From Baffinella frigidus (Eukaryota; Cryptophyceae; Cryptomonadales; Baffinellaceae), in assembly GCA_026770585.1 (NCBI GenBank), contig MU646353.1, forward strand, positions 948,778 to 960,838: a stretch of 12,061 bases of DNA, given 5' to 3'. A program made the position numbers and the translations under genes. The notes under the pieces are model-generated. The model did no database searches. It saw only the letters and a program-made list of their open reading frames with translations, and was not told the DNA's origin. Below, one piece after another: positions 1 through 5,640 of the stretch. Position 1 is the first letter of the stretch. Every line of letters starts with the position of its first letter.

Positions 1-1
1 G

Positions 2-175
2 GGGGGGCGGAGTAAGACGATGACGTGGCATTGTTTGAAGGTGGTCGGGGGGGTGGGGGCGGGGACGGGGGTTGTGGAGATCAGGCTGCAGATTGAGACG
101 GTTGACTTTGGCGCGAAGCGACGGGTGTGTGCCCCCCCCCCGTTTCAGGCCGACACTCTGGCCACTAAACTCTGA
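2..175 (+). CDS. Partial open frame at window edge, unknown product
   Basis: This plus frame is open from the window edge to a TGA at 173-175 (57 codons). The best part, about 71-124, reads VVEIRLQIETVDFGAKRR, a normal-looking alternating hydrophobic/charged segment. Before it, a G-rich run encodes only Gly/Val/Ala. After it, a run of ten C residues leads to TTTCAG at 143-148. A GT at 125 and that AG would make a 24-nt intron, too short to accept, and removing it would not change the frame. The stop is followed at once by telomere-like repeats, so this may be an exon reading into an intron rather than a true C terminus. I do not recognise a family. It could be a decayed fragment; coding status is uncertain. 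Confidence 0.3.
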   Translation, partial: GGRSKTMTWHCLKVVGGVGAGTGVVEIRLQIETVDFGAKRRVCAPPPFQADTLATKL

Positions 176-212
176 ATCCCTTTATAAACCCAGAACCCTG
201 AACTCTGAACCA

Positions 213-252
<40 letters not shown>

Positions 253-290
253 CCTCAACCCTCGACCCTCAACCCCGCTTCCTAATTCCT
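176..290 (+). repeat. Telomere-like array 1, C-rich (CCCTCAA variant)
   Basis: Degenerate heptamers start as CCCTGAA/CTCTGAA and become a regular CCCTCAA run from about 213 to 276. On the other strand the unit is TTGAGGG, one base from the terminal TTTAGGG. The array is C-rich on this strand, opposite to the arrays in the right half of the window. Confidence 0.85.
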
Positions 291-350
291 GAAACCCTTT
301 CTATGCCCAAAACATGGAACCATGTATCCTGATCCCTGACGCTTCCGCAG

Positions 351-390
351 CCGAAAGTGGTGGTCGAGGAGTGCGCCGATCGCGCGTGCC
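351..390 (+). pseudogene. Exon-like fragment, copy 1 (KVVVEECADRAC)
   Basis: The frame starting at 351 reads PKVVVEECADRAC. It follows an acceptor-like stretch in which CTGAC at 336-340 could serve as branch site and CTTCCGCAG ends at 350. It is followed directly by GTAACC, a possible donor. The same block recurs at 737. The fragment is only 40 nt and is surrounded by telomere-like sequence on both sides, so it is either a micro-exon or a relic. The protein family is not recognised. Confidence 0.35.
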
Positions 391-556
391 GTAACCCTGA
401 AGCCATGCCCCTGAACTACCAACCCCTTTACATACCCAGAACCCAGAAGCCTCATCCCTAAACCCTTCATGCATCCAAAACCTTGAATCCTGACCCCTGA
501 CGATTGAAATCCCCTTCAATCGTCAGGGGGAACCCTCCGCAGCACCGAGAACCCGG
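391..556 (+). repeat. Degenerate telomere-like spacer
   Basis: Loose CCCTGAA, CCCTAAA and CCCAGAA motifs without regular spacing, interrupted by the hairpin at 494-529. No open frame here has coding character. Confidence 0.5.
494..529. repeat. Perfect 15-bp stem hairpin
   Basis: Arms 494-508 (CCCCTGACGATTGAA) and 515-529 are exact reverse complements around a 6-nt loop. A related half, CCCCTGGCGATTGAA, appears near 1340-1354 next to the second 180-bp repeat. Its role is unknown; it could be the end of a small inverted-repeat element. Confidence 0.75.
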
Positions 557-581
557 AACCCTCAACCCTCAACCCTCAACC

Positions 582-622
<41 letters not shown>

Positions 623-722
623 CCTCAACCCTCAACCCTCAGCCCTCAACCCTCAACCCTCAACACTCAACACTCAACCCTCACCCCTCAACCCTCACCC
701 CTCAACCCTCACCCCTCAACCC
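557..722 (+). repeat. Telomere-like array 2, C-rich (CCCTCAA)
   Basis: About 23 heptamers, mostly CCCTCAA with CACTCAA and CCCTCAC variants. It lies directly before the second KVVVEECADRAC fragment. The pyrimidine-rich sequence and repeated CTCAAC could act as a tract and branch region for the acceptor CCTCCGCAG ending at 736. Confidence 0.9.
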
Positions 723-736
723 CAACGCCTCCGCAG

Positions 737-823
737 CCGAAAGTGGTGGTCGAGGAGTGTGCGGATCGCGCGTGCCAGACCGAAGCTGTCGGCCAGCCTG
801 GGGTTAGCGCCCACCCTCCCTAG
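737..823 (+). pseudogene. Exon-like fragment, copy 2 (KVVVEECADRACQTEAVGQ)
   Basis: Begins right after CCTCCGCAG (728-736). It repeats the copy at 351-390 with two substitutions and runs on as QTEAVGQPGVSAHPP to a TAG at 821-823. The distal part overlaps the 180-bp direct repeat. The second copy of that repeat (from 1368) has a stop in place of the Gln codon and lacks the N-terminal half. No convincing donor is present. It reads like an exon captured in subtelomeric duplications; function unknown. Confidence 0.35.
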
Positions 824-948
824 CCGGAAAACCCTAGCCGAAAAACTCGGAAAATTCAGGGGGAGTGCGTCCAATACCGCGGTATTGGACGAGGATAGAC
901 CGCCCGGAGTTTCAGTGGACTGTGGGTGTCAGTTTCCTGAGACCTAGG
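768..948 (+). repeat. 180-bp direct repeat, copy 1, with 24-bp palindrome
   Basis: Closely matches 1368-1549, with scattered substitutions and no large indels. It contains the perfect 24-bp palindrome 868-891, whose core is CCAATACCGCGGTATTGG. The shared part ends at CAGTTTCCTGAGACCTAGG, after which the two copies diverge. Confidence 0.85.
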
Positions 949-1367
949 TTAGCGCCCACCCACCACTGTTTGACTCCCTACGTGAAGCCATGCACGTACT
1001 CGCCCACAACTTTCTTCTGCATGCCACCACGGCCGCCGTCCACTTAGCAGCGGCCGAGTTCCTTTTCGCCTTGAAGTCAAGGTGAAATTCTGGTTAGGTT
1101 CCAGGGCAATGGATAAGATTCTAGTACAAATCGGTTAGATGGACTGTATCCGTGAAGCCCCGGTGGCTGCGAAGCGGCCACCTTAGGAGGAAATCTTCTC
1201 GTATTCTTCTTTATTTCTCTCGAGCCTTAAGCTGGGAGCACCAACAGTCTATGGGTGCCCATACCGCATCATACAATGGCGGTATGCTACCAACATTCGG
1301 GGGAGAAGAAGCAGCCGTGACGGTAGCAACCTAAGTTGACCCCTGGCGATTGAATCATCCCGTATGT
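949..1367. other. No supported gene; two small hairpins
   Basis: No credible exon in this stretch; short open frames lack coding character. Two stem-loops are visible: GGTGGC at 1162-1167 pairs with 1177-1182, and CATACCGC at 1260-1267 pairs with 1279-1286. The block ATACCGC...GCGGTAT echoes the core of the flanking palindromes but is not a copy. Confidence 0.5.
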
Positions 1368-1549
1368 CGCGCGTGCTAGACCGAGGCCGTCGGCCAGCCA
1401 GGGGTCAGCGCCCACCCTCCCCAGCCGGAAAACCCTAGCCGGAAAACTCGGAAGATTCAGGGGGGGTGCGTCCAATACCGCGGTATTGGACGAGGATAGG
1501 ACGCGCGGAGTTTCAGTGGACTGTGGGTGTCAGTTTCCTGAGACCTAGG
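1368..1549 (+). repeat. 180-bp direct repeat, copy 2, with 24-bp palindrome
   Basis: Second copy of the 768-948 repeat. Its palindrome, 1469-1492, is identical to the one at 868-891. Downstream it joins a 54-bp block and then the foldback element at 1597-1830, whereas copy 1 joins unrelated sequence. Confidence 0.85.
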
Positions 1550-1596
1550 ACCCTACAGTAGGCAACCCGTAGGGACATAGGGGGGTTCCTACGGGT
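1543..1596 (-). repeat. 54-bp GTAGGAAC/CCTACGGG block, inverted copy
   Basis: This block is the reverse complement of the internal part of the 162-bp element family (about 2597-2653 and 8825-8881), including CCCTACGGGTTGCCTAC. It interrupts a match between the left flank (GGGTGTCAGTTTCCTGA) and the reverse complement of the right flank of the neighbouring foldback (about 1830-1850). This suggests it was inserted into one arm of a longer inverted repeat. Confidence 0.6.
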
Positions 1597-1830
1597 AAGG
1601 TCGTGCGGCGGTCCCAGGAGATTCGCGTCTTCTGACGATCTCCCAGGAAAACTGATTTAATTTTAAACATTAGGTTTCGATGAAAAATCCAACACGTTTG
1701 CTTTAATCTCACCAGTCCAGATCGTTGTGTGTAGTAAATTTCATTACCGAAATACTTTTAATTAAATCAGTTTTCCTATGAGATCCTCCCGGCTCGGGAG
1801 GACCCCTTCCTAGGATCACCGCACGACCTT
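1597..1830. mobile_element. Foldback (MITE-like) element with AT-rich loop
   Basis: The outer arms 1597-1619 (AAGGTCGTGCGGCGGTCCCA...) and 1808-1830 are near-perfect reverse complements. The inner arms 1645-1661 (AGGAAAACTGATTTAAT) and 1761-1777 are exact. The 99-bp centre is AT-rich, unlike its GC-rich surroundings. There is no transposase frame, so this would be non-autonomous. Beyond 1830 the inverted similarity continues for about 20 bp, matching sequence left of the 54-bp block. Target duplications could not be set. Confidence 0.65.
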
Positions 1831-1888
1831 CGGAGACTGACACCCCCTGTCACCGCACGCCTTACGCCCCTCTCTCTCTTGACTGCAG

Positions 1889-2284
1889 GTCGACCAGCAA
1901 CCCCGCGGGGAGGACGGGGCGAAAGAGCCACCCCTCCCCCGCCGCCGCGGCTACGGGAAAGGTGACGGACAGGCAAAACCCGTCGGGGGGCTCGGCGGCA
2001 AGGGAAAGGGGCTGGGGGGCCTGCTCGGGAAGGGCGGGCGGGGTGGCGGGTGGGCGGCGGTGACTGGGCCGGGGTTGCTGGGGGGGGCTGAGACGCCGCG
2101 GGGGCTTATGGAGGGTGAGCGGGGGGTTATGGCGCCCAAGTCGCCGATGAAGGGTGGGAAGGGTGGGAAGAAAGGGGAGGAGGAGGAGGAGCAGGATGGG
2201 GGGGGGTATCGGAGCACGCGGAGGGGTTTGGAGGGGTATTATGACTTCGAGGAGGCTGGGAAGGAGGGGAGCCACTGGAATCAG
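1889..2284 (+). CDS. Gly/Lys/Glu-rich internal exon, unknown product
   Basis: A 396-nt block, open in one frame for exactly 132 codons. It is preceded by a textbook 3' splice site (CTCTCTCTTGACTGCAG ending at 1888) and followed by CAG|GTGCGT at 2285-2290. The first half is Gly/Pro/Arg-rich and low complexity. The middle has basic GGKGGKK followed by an acidic EEEEEQ run, and the end is better structured: GLEGYYDFEEAGKEGSHWNQ. Composition suggests a disordered, charged, possibly nucleic-acid- or nuclear-associated region, but no domain is recognised. It ends in phase 0, matching the terminal exon at 3559, so together they may be the 3' end of one gene. Two downstream copies of its last bases plus donor (2708 and 2970) show local duplication. 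The opposite-strand frames here are proline-rich shadows. Confidence 0.5.
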
Positions 2285-2292
2285 GTGCGTCC

Positions 2293-2382
2293 CCCCCCTA
2301 GGATCACCATAGGGCCCTAGGGACCCCCCCTAGGACCCTACAGTAGGCCTATCCCCAGGGCCCTATGGTGATCCTAGGGGGG
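2293..2382. repeat. 26-bp perfect inverted repeat, 38-nt loop
   Basis: Arms 2293-2318 and 2357-2382 are exact reverse complements, including CCTAGGATCACCATAGGG. The element starts 3 bp after the splice donor of the preceding exon, just inside the presumed intron. Its right arm is also the start of the 75-bp tandem repeat. Confidence 0.85.
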
Positions 2383-2488
2383 TGGGCATGTTCTTATGAG
2401 CGAGGTACCCCTGTACAGTAGGCCTCTGTCTAGGGCCCTGTGGTGGTCCTTGGGGGTGGGCATTTTCGTATGAGCGGGGGTACCGCCT
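2339..2488 (+). repeat. 75-bp tandem repeat, two units
   Basis: Units 2339-2413 and 2414-2488 share TACAGTAGGCCT, AGGGCCCTRTGGTG, GTGGGCAT, TATGAGCG and GGTACC. Reverse-complement relatives occur at about 3640-3700 and 4310-4380 (TACAGGGGTAC, CATAAGAAACCG, CTCCTAGGAC), making a dispersed family of four units. Confidence 0.75.
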
Positions 2489-2538
2489 GATCAACGATTC
2501 GGTTGTGCCTTCGGTCGTGCTTCGATGAGACTGGCAAG

Positions 2539-2700
2539 CCACACAGCAGGCTACGAAAGGATTTTCGGCCCATTTTGGGCCGAGTTTCCGTTACCTTATC
2601 CGTAGGAACCCCCCTATGCCCCTACGAGTTGCCTAGCGTAGGGTCGTAGGTCTTAACGCTTAAGGGTTATTCAGAAATCCCATCGAAGTCCGCTGTGTGG
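2539..2700 (+). mobile_element. 162-bp TIR element, copy 1 (intact)
   Basis: Bounded by imperfect terminal inverted repeats of about 27 bp, starting CCACACAGC and ending GCTGTGTGG. It contains an internal dyad around CGTAGGAAC...CCCCTACG. No coding capacity. A second copy at 8769-9337 has the same ends and interior but a large insertion, which confirms the boundaries. No clear target duplication. It sits in the presumed intron 2285-3558. Confidence 0.75.
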
Positions 2701-2707
2701 GAGGGGG

Positions 2708-2999
2708 GCCACTGGAACCAGGTGCGTCGTCAGTTTTCTCCACACCGGGGTTTGACCGTTTTCTACTAGCTGTGCTGGGAGAGACCTTTATTACTACCAA
2801 CCCGGCTGCCACGTATTAGCCCCCGCAGAAGCTTTGTCGATCACAGTACCGCCGCGCTCCCCCCTCGAGAAGGCTGGAGGATCCTATTTATACGTGGGGT
2901 TATAAATATTTGTACCAGGATAAGGTGTCCCAACCTCGCGCCTGGCCGAGGAGTCTTGGAAATTGGGCAGCCACTGGAACCAAGTGCGTCGTCAGTTTT
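2708..2999 (+). repeat. Duplicated exon-end/donor segment, two extra copies
   Basis: The segments 2708-2737 and 2970-2999 both read GCCACTGGAACCARGTGCGT and continue CGTCAGTTTT. They copy the end and donor of the 1889-2284 exon (2271-2290). Each is later followed by TTTTCTACTRGCTGTGCTG (2759 and 3088) and an ACAGTACCGCCGCGCT block (2843-2858 and 3267-3282). A roughly 300-bp unit has therefore been tandemly duplicated with internal indels. If the original exon read on, the local peptide would be HWNQVRRQF followed by stops. Confidence 0.7.
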
Positions 3000-3113
3000 A
3001 TGCAGACCGTTTTTTTTGAACAAAGACTGTCTTGTTTTCCACAAGGTTTCTGCAGGCCCTTTTTTTATCATCAAGAACGTTTCTAGTTTTCTACTGGCTG
3101 TGCTGACCACAGT

Positions 3114-3266
3114 CTAGCTCTGTCCTAGTTCAATTTGGGCTCGCCATTATTTCGCCCCCCCGAAATTTCACAGGTAAATTTCATGGGGGGATGTCAAAAC
3201 CCACCTGTGAAATTTCGGGGGGGGGCGAAATAATGGCGAGCCCAAATCCAAGTGGGACAGAGATAG
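3114..3266. mobile_element. 153-bp foldback element with 5-bp target duplication
   Basis: Nearly the whole element folds on itself. The arms 3114-3175 and 3203-3266 start CTAGCTCTGTCC and end GGACAGAGATAG, with a stretch exact except for a C7/G9 homopolymer difference. It is flanked on both sides by ACAGT (3109-3113 and 3267-3271). The unoccupied counterpart at 2843 shows the target sequence uninterrupted. No coding capacity. Related in structure to 9643-9796. Confidence 0.8.
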
Positions 3267-3280
3267 ACAGTACCGCCGCG

Positions 3281-3408
3281 CTTCTGTCCCCGCACCTCTC
3301 TCTGCTCTGAGGCTGTTCAAGAAACGTTCTGATGTTCTGTGCCTTTCGCCTCTCTGCCACACGGTGGACTACGAACCTTTCATCAAAAGTCAACTTGCCT
3401 GAAGACAA
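3281..3408 (-). pseudogene. Possible decayed minus-strand coding fragment
   Basis: On the minus strand from 3408 the frame reads KLTFDERFVVHRVAERRKAQ then NIRTFLEQPQSRERC, which has a helical, charged character. It ends in SAAVL, from the CAGTACCGCCGCGCT block that is duplicated at 2843. Continuation leftward enters the foldback element. No splice signals are convincing. I would treat it as a relic; it may be chance. Confidence 0.2.
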
Positions 3409-3558
3409 TTAATTTTAAGGATTTTTCTAATGCAAATTGGTGTCTAACGCAAATTGGCCCCCCCAAAACCCTCGCGAAGCCCACTATTTGGTCTGAGCCT
3501 GATCGATGAAAGTCCTCTTTTCTCGAGCCTGATGAGTAAAGGTGATGTGTCTGTGCAG

Positions 3559-3633
3559 ATCCACAAGTTCAAGGAGCTGCTGATGAGCGGGAATCCGGAG
3601 GAACGCCCCGTCGGTTGGCTGCCTGCCGCGTGA
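3559..3633 (+). CDS. Terminal exon (IHKFKELLMSGNPEERPVGW..., stop TGA)
   Basis: Follows an acceptor (TGTGTCTGTGCAG ending at 3558) and encodes 24 residues, starting IHKFKELLMSGNPEERPVGW, before TGA at 3631-3633. The amphipathic start and ERPVGWLPAA end look like a genuine protein tail. It begins in phase 0 and so can join the 1889-2284 exon directly across a 1274-nt intron. The last 57 nt are duplicated at 3754-3810 with the stop kept. The family is not recognised. This is one of the more convincing coding blocks here, although short. Confidence 0.5.
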   Translation: MHKFKELLMSGNPEERPVGWLPAA

Positions 3634-3753
3634 CTACGGGGTACAGGGGTACATCGTACATAAGAAACCGTCTCCTCCTAGGACTCTACAGTCGGGCTAC
3701 GGGGCTGACAAAAACGCAGCTAGACAACTGTTTCACTCACAAAAAACCTCACG
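3634..3753 (-). repeat. Dispersed TACAGGGGTAC/CTCCTAGGAC repeat, diverged copy
   Basis: About 3640-3705 matches 4310-4370 and, as a reverse complement, the 75-bp units at 2339-2488. It lies between the two copies of the terminal exon. The remainder (3706-3753) holds nothing recognisable. Confidence 0.55.
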
Positions 3754-3810
3754 CTTCTGATCAGCGGGAATCTGGAGGAACGCCCCATCGGTTGGCTGCC
3801 TGCCGCGTGA
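3754..3810 (+). pseudogene. Duplicated copy of the terminal exon's last 57 nt
   Basis: Matches 3577-3633 with only a few substitutions and reads LLISGNLEERPIGWLPAA plus TGA in the same frame. It lacks the acceptor and the first six codons, so it cannot be spliced in the same way. Two of the changes are conservative at the protein level (Met/Ile and Val/Ile), which could be chance. Confidence 0.6.
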
Positions 3811-3820
3811 TATCTCCTTA

Positions 3821-3920
3821 TCTCTTAAGTGGCCAGTAGGCTCATACGCCCTACGGTAGGGTCCTATGACCTGCCTAGGGCGAGTTAGGGTGAATATTCA
3901 CCCTATGGGCACTTGAGGGA
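3821..3920 (+). mobile_element. 100-bp TA-flanked MITE, copy 1
   Basis: Terminal inverted repeats TCTCTTAAGTG / CACTTGAGGGA, flanked by TA on both sides (3819-3820 and 3921-3922). The interior carries CGCCCTACGGTAGGGTCCTA and CTGCCTAGG, shared with the copies at 4141 and 4911. No coding capacity. TA duplication is typical of Tc1/mariner-type transposition, which is an inference here. Confidence 0.8.
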
Positions 3921-4013
3921 TAGTGGACGTGACTGTGTGAAGTCACTCCGGTCATCCTACACGGGACTGTATCCAGAGCGTGACGACGGGGTAGTGCGCC
4001 GCAAAAACCTCTG

Positions 4014-4075
4014 GCGACAATAAATTAACATCATGATTAAATTATAAATAAAAATTAATTAAAATATTACTGTGT
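4014..4075. other. AT-rich island
   Basis: About 60 bp of nearly pure A/T (ATTAAATTATAAATAAAA and similar) inside GC-rich DNA, between two 100-bp MITEs. No gene. Could be the loop of an older foldback element or an unwinding region. Confidence 0.5.
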
Positions 4076-4140
4076 ATGGTTGGGATTGGGCCATGACGCG
4101 CCCTCCGGTTCTGCTGAAATGTGTGGTGGCCTTTCCGGTA

Positions 4141-4240
4141 TCCCTCAAGTGTCGAGTAGGCGCAAACGCCCTACCGTAGGGCCCTAGGACCTGCCTAGGA
4201 CCTCAGGGGGTCTATTGGGCCCCAATCGCCACTTCAGGGA
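4141..4240 (+). mobile_element. 100-bp TA-flanked MITE, copy 2
   Basis: Ends TCCCTCAAGTG / CCACTTCAGGGA, flanked by TA (4139-4140 and 4241-4242). Exactly 100 bp. Same orientation as the copy at 3821, with core CGCCCTACCGTAGGGCCCTA. Confidence 0.85.
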
Positions 4241-4309
4241 TATCGATCGAGGGACTCTTCTTTGACCTGCAAAGGCTCAACCAGTGAAGCCAAGAAGTGC
4301 CTGGCAAGT

Positions 4310-4382
4310 ACAGGGGTACCTCGATCATAAGAAACCGCCCCCTCCTAGGACCCTACAGTAGGCCTATGCCTAGGGCCCTATA
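4310..4382 (-). repeat. Dispersed TACAGGGGTAC/CTCCTAGGAC repeat, copy
   Basis: Near copy of the segment at about 3640-3705 and reverse complement of the 75-bp tandem units at 2339-2488. Includes CATAAGAAACCG and CTACAGTAGGCCTATGCC. Confidence 0.65.
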
Positions 4383-4455
4383 CGGACTGCCTGGAAAGTA
4401 GCTGTGCATCCCAAGACCCCACATGAGGCCAATAGAGCGTGTTCTTATCATCGAG

Positions 4456-4489
4456 GAGAAGAAGAAGTGTACGTACACTTCTTCTTCTC
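4456..4489. repeat. 34-bp perfect palindrome, no loop
   Basis: An uninterrupted perfect palindrome centred between 4472 and 4473 (core GTGTACGTACAC, arms of AAG/CTT triplets). It lies next to a segment (4486-4550) whose reverse complement matches about 10890-11000, where one arm (AAAGAAGAAGAAGAG) is present but the palindrome is not. Confidence 0.9.
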
Positions 4490-4559
4490 TTCTTTATTAC
4501 TCTCGATACAGGTCCTAAATCAGGCCCTTGAGCCTTGAGTTGAGTGATACAATAATCTA

Positions 4560-4815
4560 TGCGCTTAAGAAACGGGCCCGCCTCGGAGACGTGAGCTATG
4601 CAAAATCGCACTGACAGAGGTCGATCTGACACACCCAGGACATGCAGGCGGCACGGGTTTAACGAAAAGACAGCTCCACAACGGTTTCCCTCACAGAAGA
4701 CACACTTCTTCCCTACATTTGAAACACAGCCAGCAATCAACGAGATGTTTGCGCCACGGAAACAAATCCACGATCGCATATCCCGCTCCCACTGCGCCAA
4801 CCAAAAGAATCTCAT
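4560..4815 (-). CDS. Possible Cys/His-rich coding fragment, unknown
   Basis: The minus frame from the ATG at 4815 includes KKCVFCEGNRCGAVF, then CRLH and CIAH. The spacing CxxC, C, CxxH, CxxH could bind zinc. The opposite strand also has a 93-codon frame (4598-4879), so coding direction is unsettled. GC content is lower than in the exons nearby. Beyond 4560 the minus frame runs into the palindrome and repeat region, so a longer protein is unlikely. I do not recognise a family. Possibilities are a relic of a transposon zinc finger, or chance. Confidence 0.25.
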
Positions 4816-4910
4816 CGCGGCGAGTGGTGCATTTTACTCGTCCCGCACATTGGAGCGTTTTCTTCGGGAATTAGGCTGACGGCCCAGTTTCTTACGACCG
4901 AGATTGCTTA

Positions 4911-5010
4911 TCCCTTAAGTGACCAACGGGCGAATAATCGCCCGTGGAAGCCGTAGGCAGGTCCTAGGGCCCTACGGTAGGGCGTATGCGCCTATGCGCA
5001 ACTGAAGGGA
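4911..5010 (-). mobile_element. 100-bp MITE, copy 3, inverted
   Basis: Ends TCCCTTAAGTG / CAACTGAAGGGA, exactly 100 bp. Left flank is TA (4909-4910); right flank is CA rather than TA. The interior (GTCCTAGGGCCCTACGGTAG) is the reverse complement of copies 1 and 2, showing the opposite insertion orientation. Confidence 0.85.
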
Positions 5011-5109
5011 CATTAAAAGCTCGCGCGGATGATATCCGGGAGAAGATCATTCCCCCCCCTCTGTGGGTGTGGAGATTCTTCTCCCAAACCCGGCCCCTTT
5101 CTGTTCCAG

Positions 5110-5211
5110 GGACGGGGGGAGTCAGTACCGAGTCAGACCGCGCAGTTCAGAGTGTGTTTTGCAACCACCTTCAAACAGTTCACTCCTCGTGTTTCGAGAG
5201 TCTCACAATAG
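5110..5211 (+). CDS. Exon-like block (GESVPSQTAQFRVCFATTFK...), unknown
   Basis: Follows a good acceptor (CCCCTTTCTGTTCCAG ending at 5109) and stays open for 33 codons to a TAG at 5209-5211. The peptide GESVPSQTAQFRVCFATTFK then QFTPRVSRVSQ resembles beta-strand sequence. On the opposite strand, TGTTTGAAGGTGGT at about 5167-5181 is shared with 32-45 of the window. A terminal exon is one reading; a relic is another. Family not recognised. Confidence 0.3.
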   Translation, partial: GRGESVPSQTAQFRVCFATTFKQFTPRVSRVSQ

Positions 5212-5221
5212 TGTTGATGGA

Positions 5222-5351
5222 CTGAGGATTTTCCTAGAATCAACAGACTGAGGGTTTTCCTGGAATCAACAGACTGAGGATTTTCCTAGAATCAACAGAC
5301 TGAGGAATTTTCTAGAATCAACAGACTCGAATTTTTCCTAGAATAATTCTA
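5222..5351 (+). repeat. 26-bp tandem repeat, about five units
   Basis: Unit CTGAGGATTTTCCTAGAATC plus AACAGA starts at 5222, 5248, 5274, 5300 and (degenerate) 5326. The array ends in a palindrome, CTAGAAT-A-ATTCTAG (5337-5351). Flanking heptamer arrays begin at 5400. Confidence 0.9.
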
Positions 5352-5399
5352 GAAAAATCTTGGGTTGGTCAAGAGGCGTGCGACTCTCAGAGGAGGCTG

Positions 5400-5472
5400 G
5401 GTTCAGGGTTCAGGGTTCAGGGTTCAGGGTTCAGGGTTCAGGGTTCAGGGTTCAGGGTTCAGGGTTCTGGGT

Positions 5473-5504
<32 letters not shown>

Positions 5505-5575
5505 GGTTTAGAGTTGAGGGTTGAGGGTTGAGGGTTGAGGGTTTAGAGTTCAGGGTTCAAGAGTTAGGGGTTTGA
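5400..5575 (-). repeat. Telomere-like array 3 (TTCAGGG then TTGAGGG)
   Basis: Nine perfect TTCAGGG units (5402-5464), then about ten TTGAGGG units with TTTAGAG interruptions. G-rich on plus, hence C-rich on minus, the coding strand of the exon-like block that follows at 5590-5640. Two homogenised variants side by side suggest separate local amplification. Confidence 0.9.
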
Positions 5576-5589
5576 GGTTAGGAGGGCAC

Positions 5590-5640
5590 CTTGGCGTCCG
5601 GCACCCCCCACACTCGCCCTGCCTGCTCCAGCTCCGTAAC
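5590..5640 (-). CDS. Exon-like block (VTELEQAGRVWGVPDAK)
   Basis: On the minus strand an acceptor-like AACAATCAG precedes 17 codons reading VTELEQAGRVWGVPDAK. AAG|GTGCCC follows as a possible donor that leads into the telomere-like array. Phase 0 at both ends. Its acceptor ACAATCAG|GTT is the same as that of the block at 8083-8119. The AK|GT ending resembles the ending of the 6339-6406 block. A coiled-coil-like start is visible. Product unknown. Confidence 0.35.

Noticed and set aside
125-148. 24-nt intron between GTGTGT and TTTCAG
   Set aside because: Too short for a known spliceosomal intron; reading through keeps the frame.
72-332. 86-codon plus frame ending in telomere repeats
   Set aside because: Most of it is translation of CCCTCAA heptamers (NPQPSTL); the better frame here is the neighbouring one from position 2.
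504-947. 147-codon plus frame
   Set aside because: A 7-bp repeat read in three frames gives long open stretches by composition; the exon-like fragment at 737 is in another frame.
1862-2275. Proline-rich minus frames opposite the 1889-2284 exon
   Set aside because: Mirror of a G-rich exon; the plus strand has matching splice sites and a structured C-terminal part, the minus strand has neither.
3481-3640. Hammerhead ribozyme, from CTGATGAG motifs
   Set aside because: The CTGATGA core occurs, but no matching GAAA and helix partners lie at the needed spacing, and the sequence reads as an exon.
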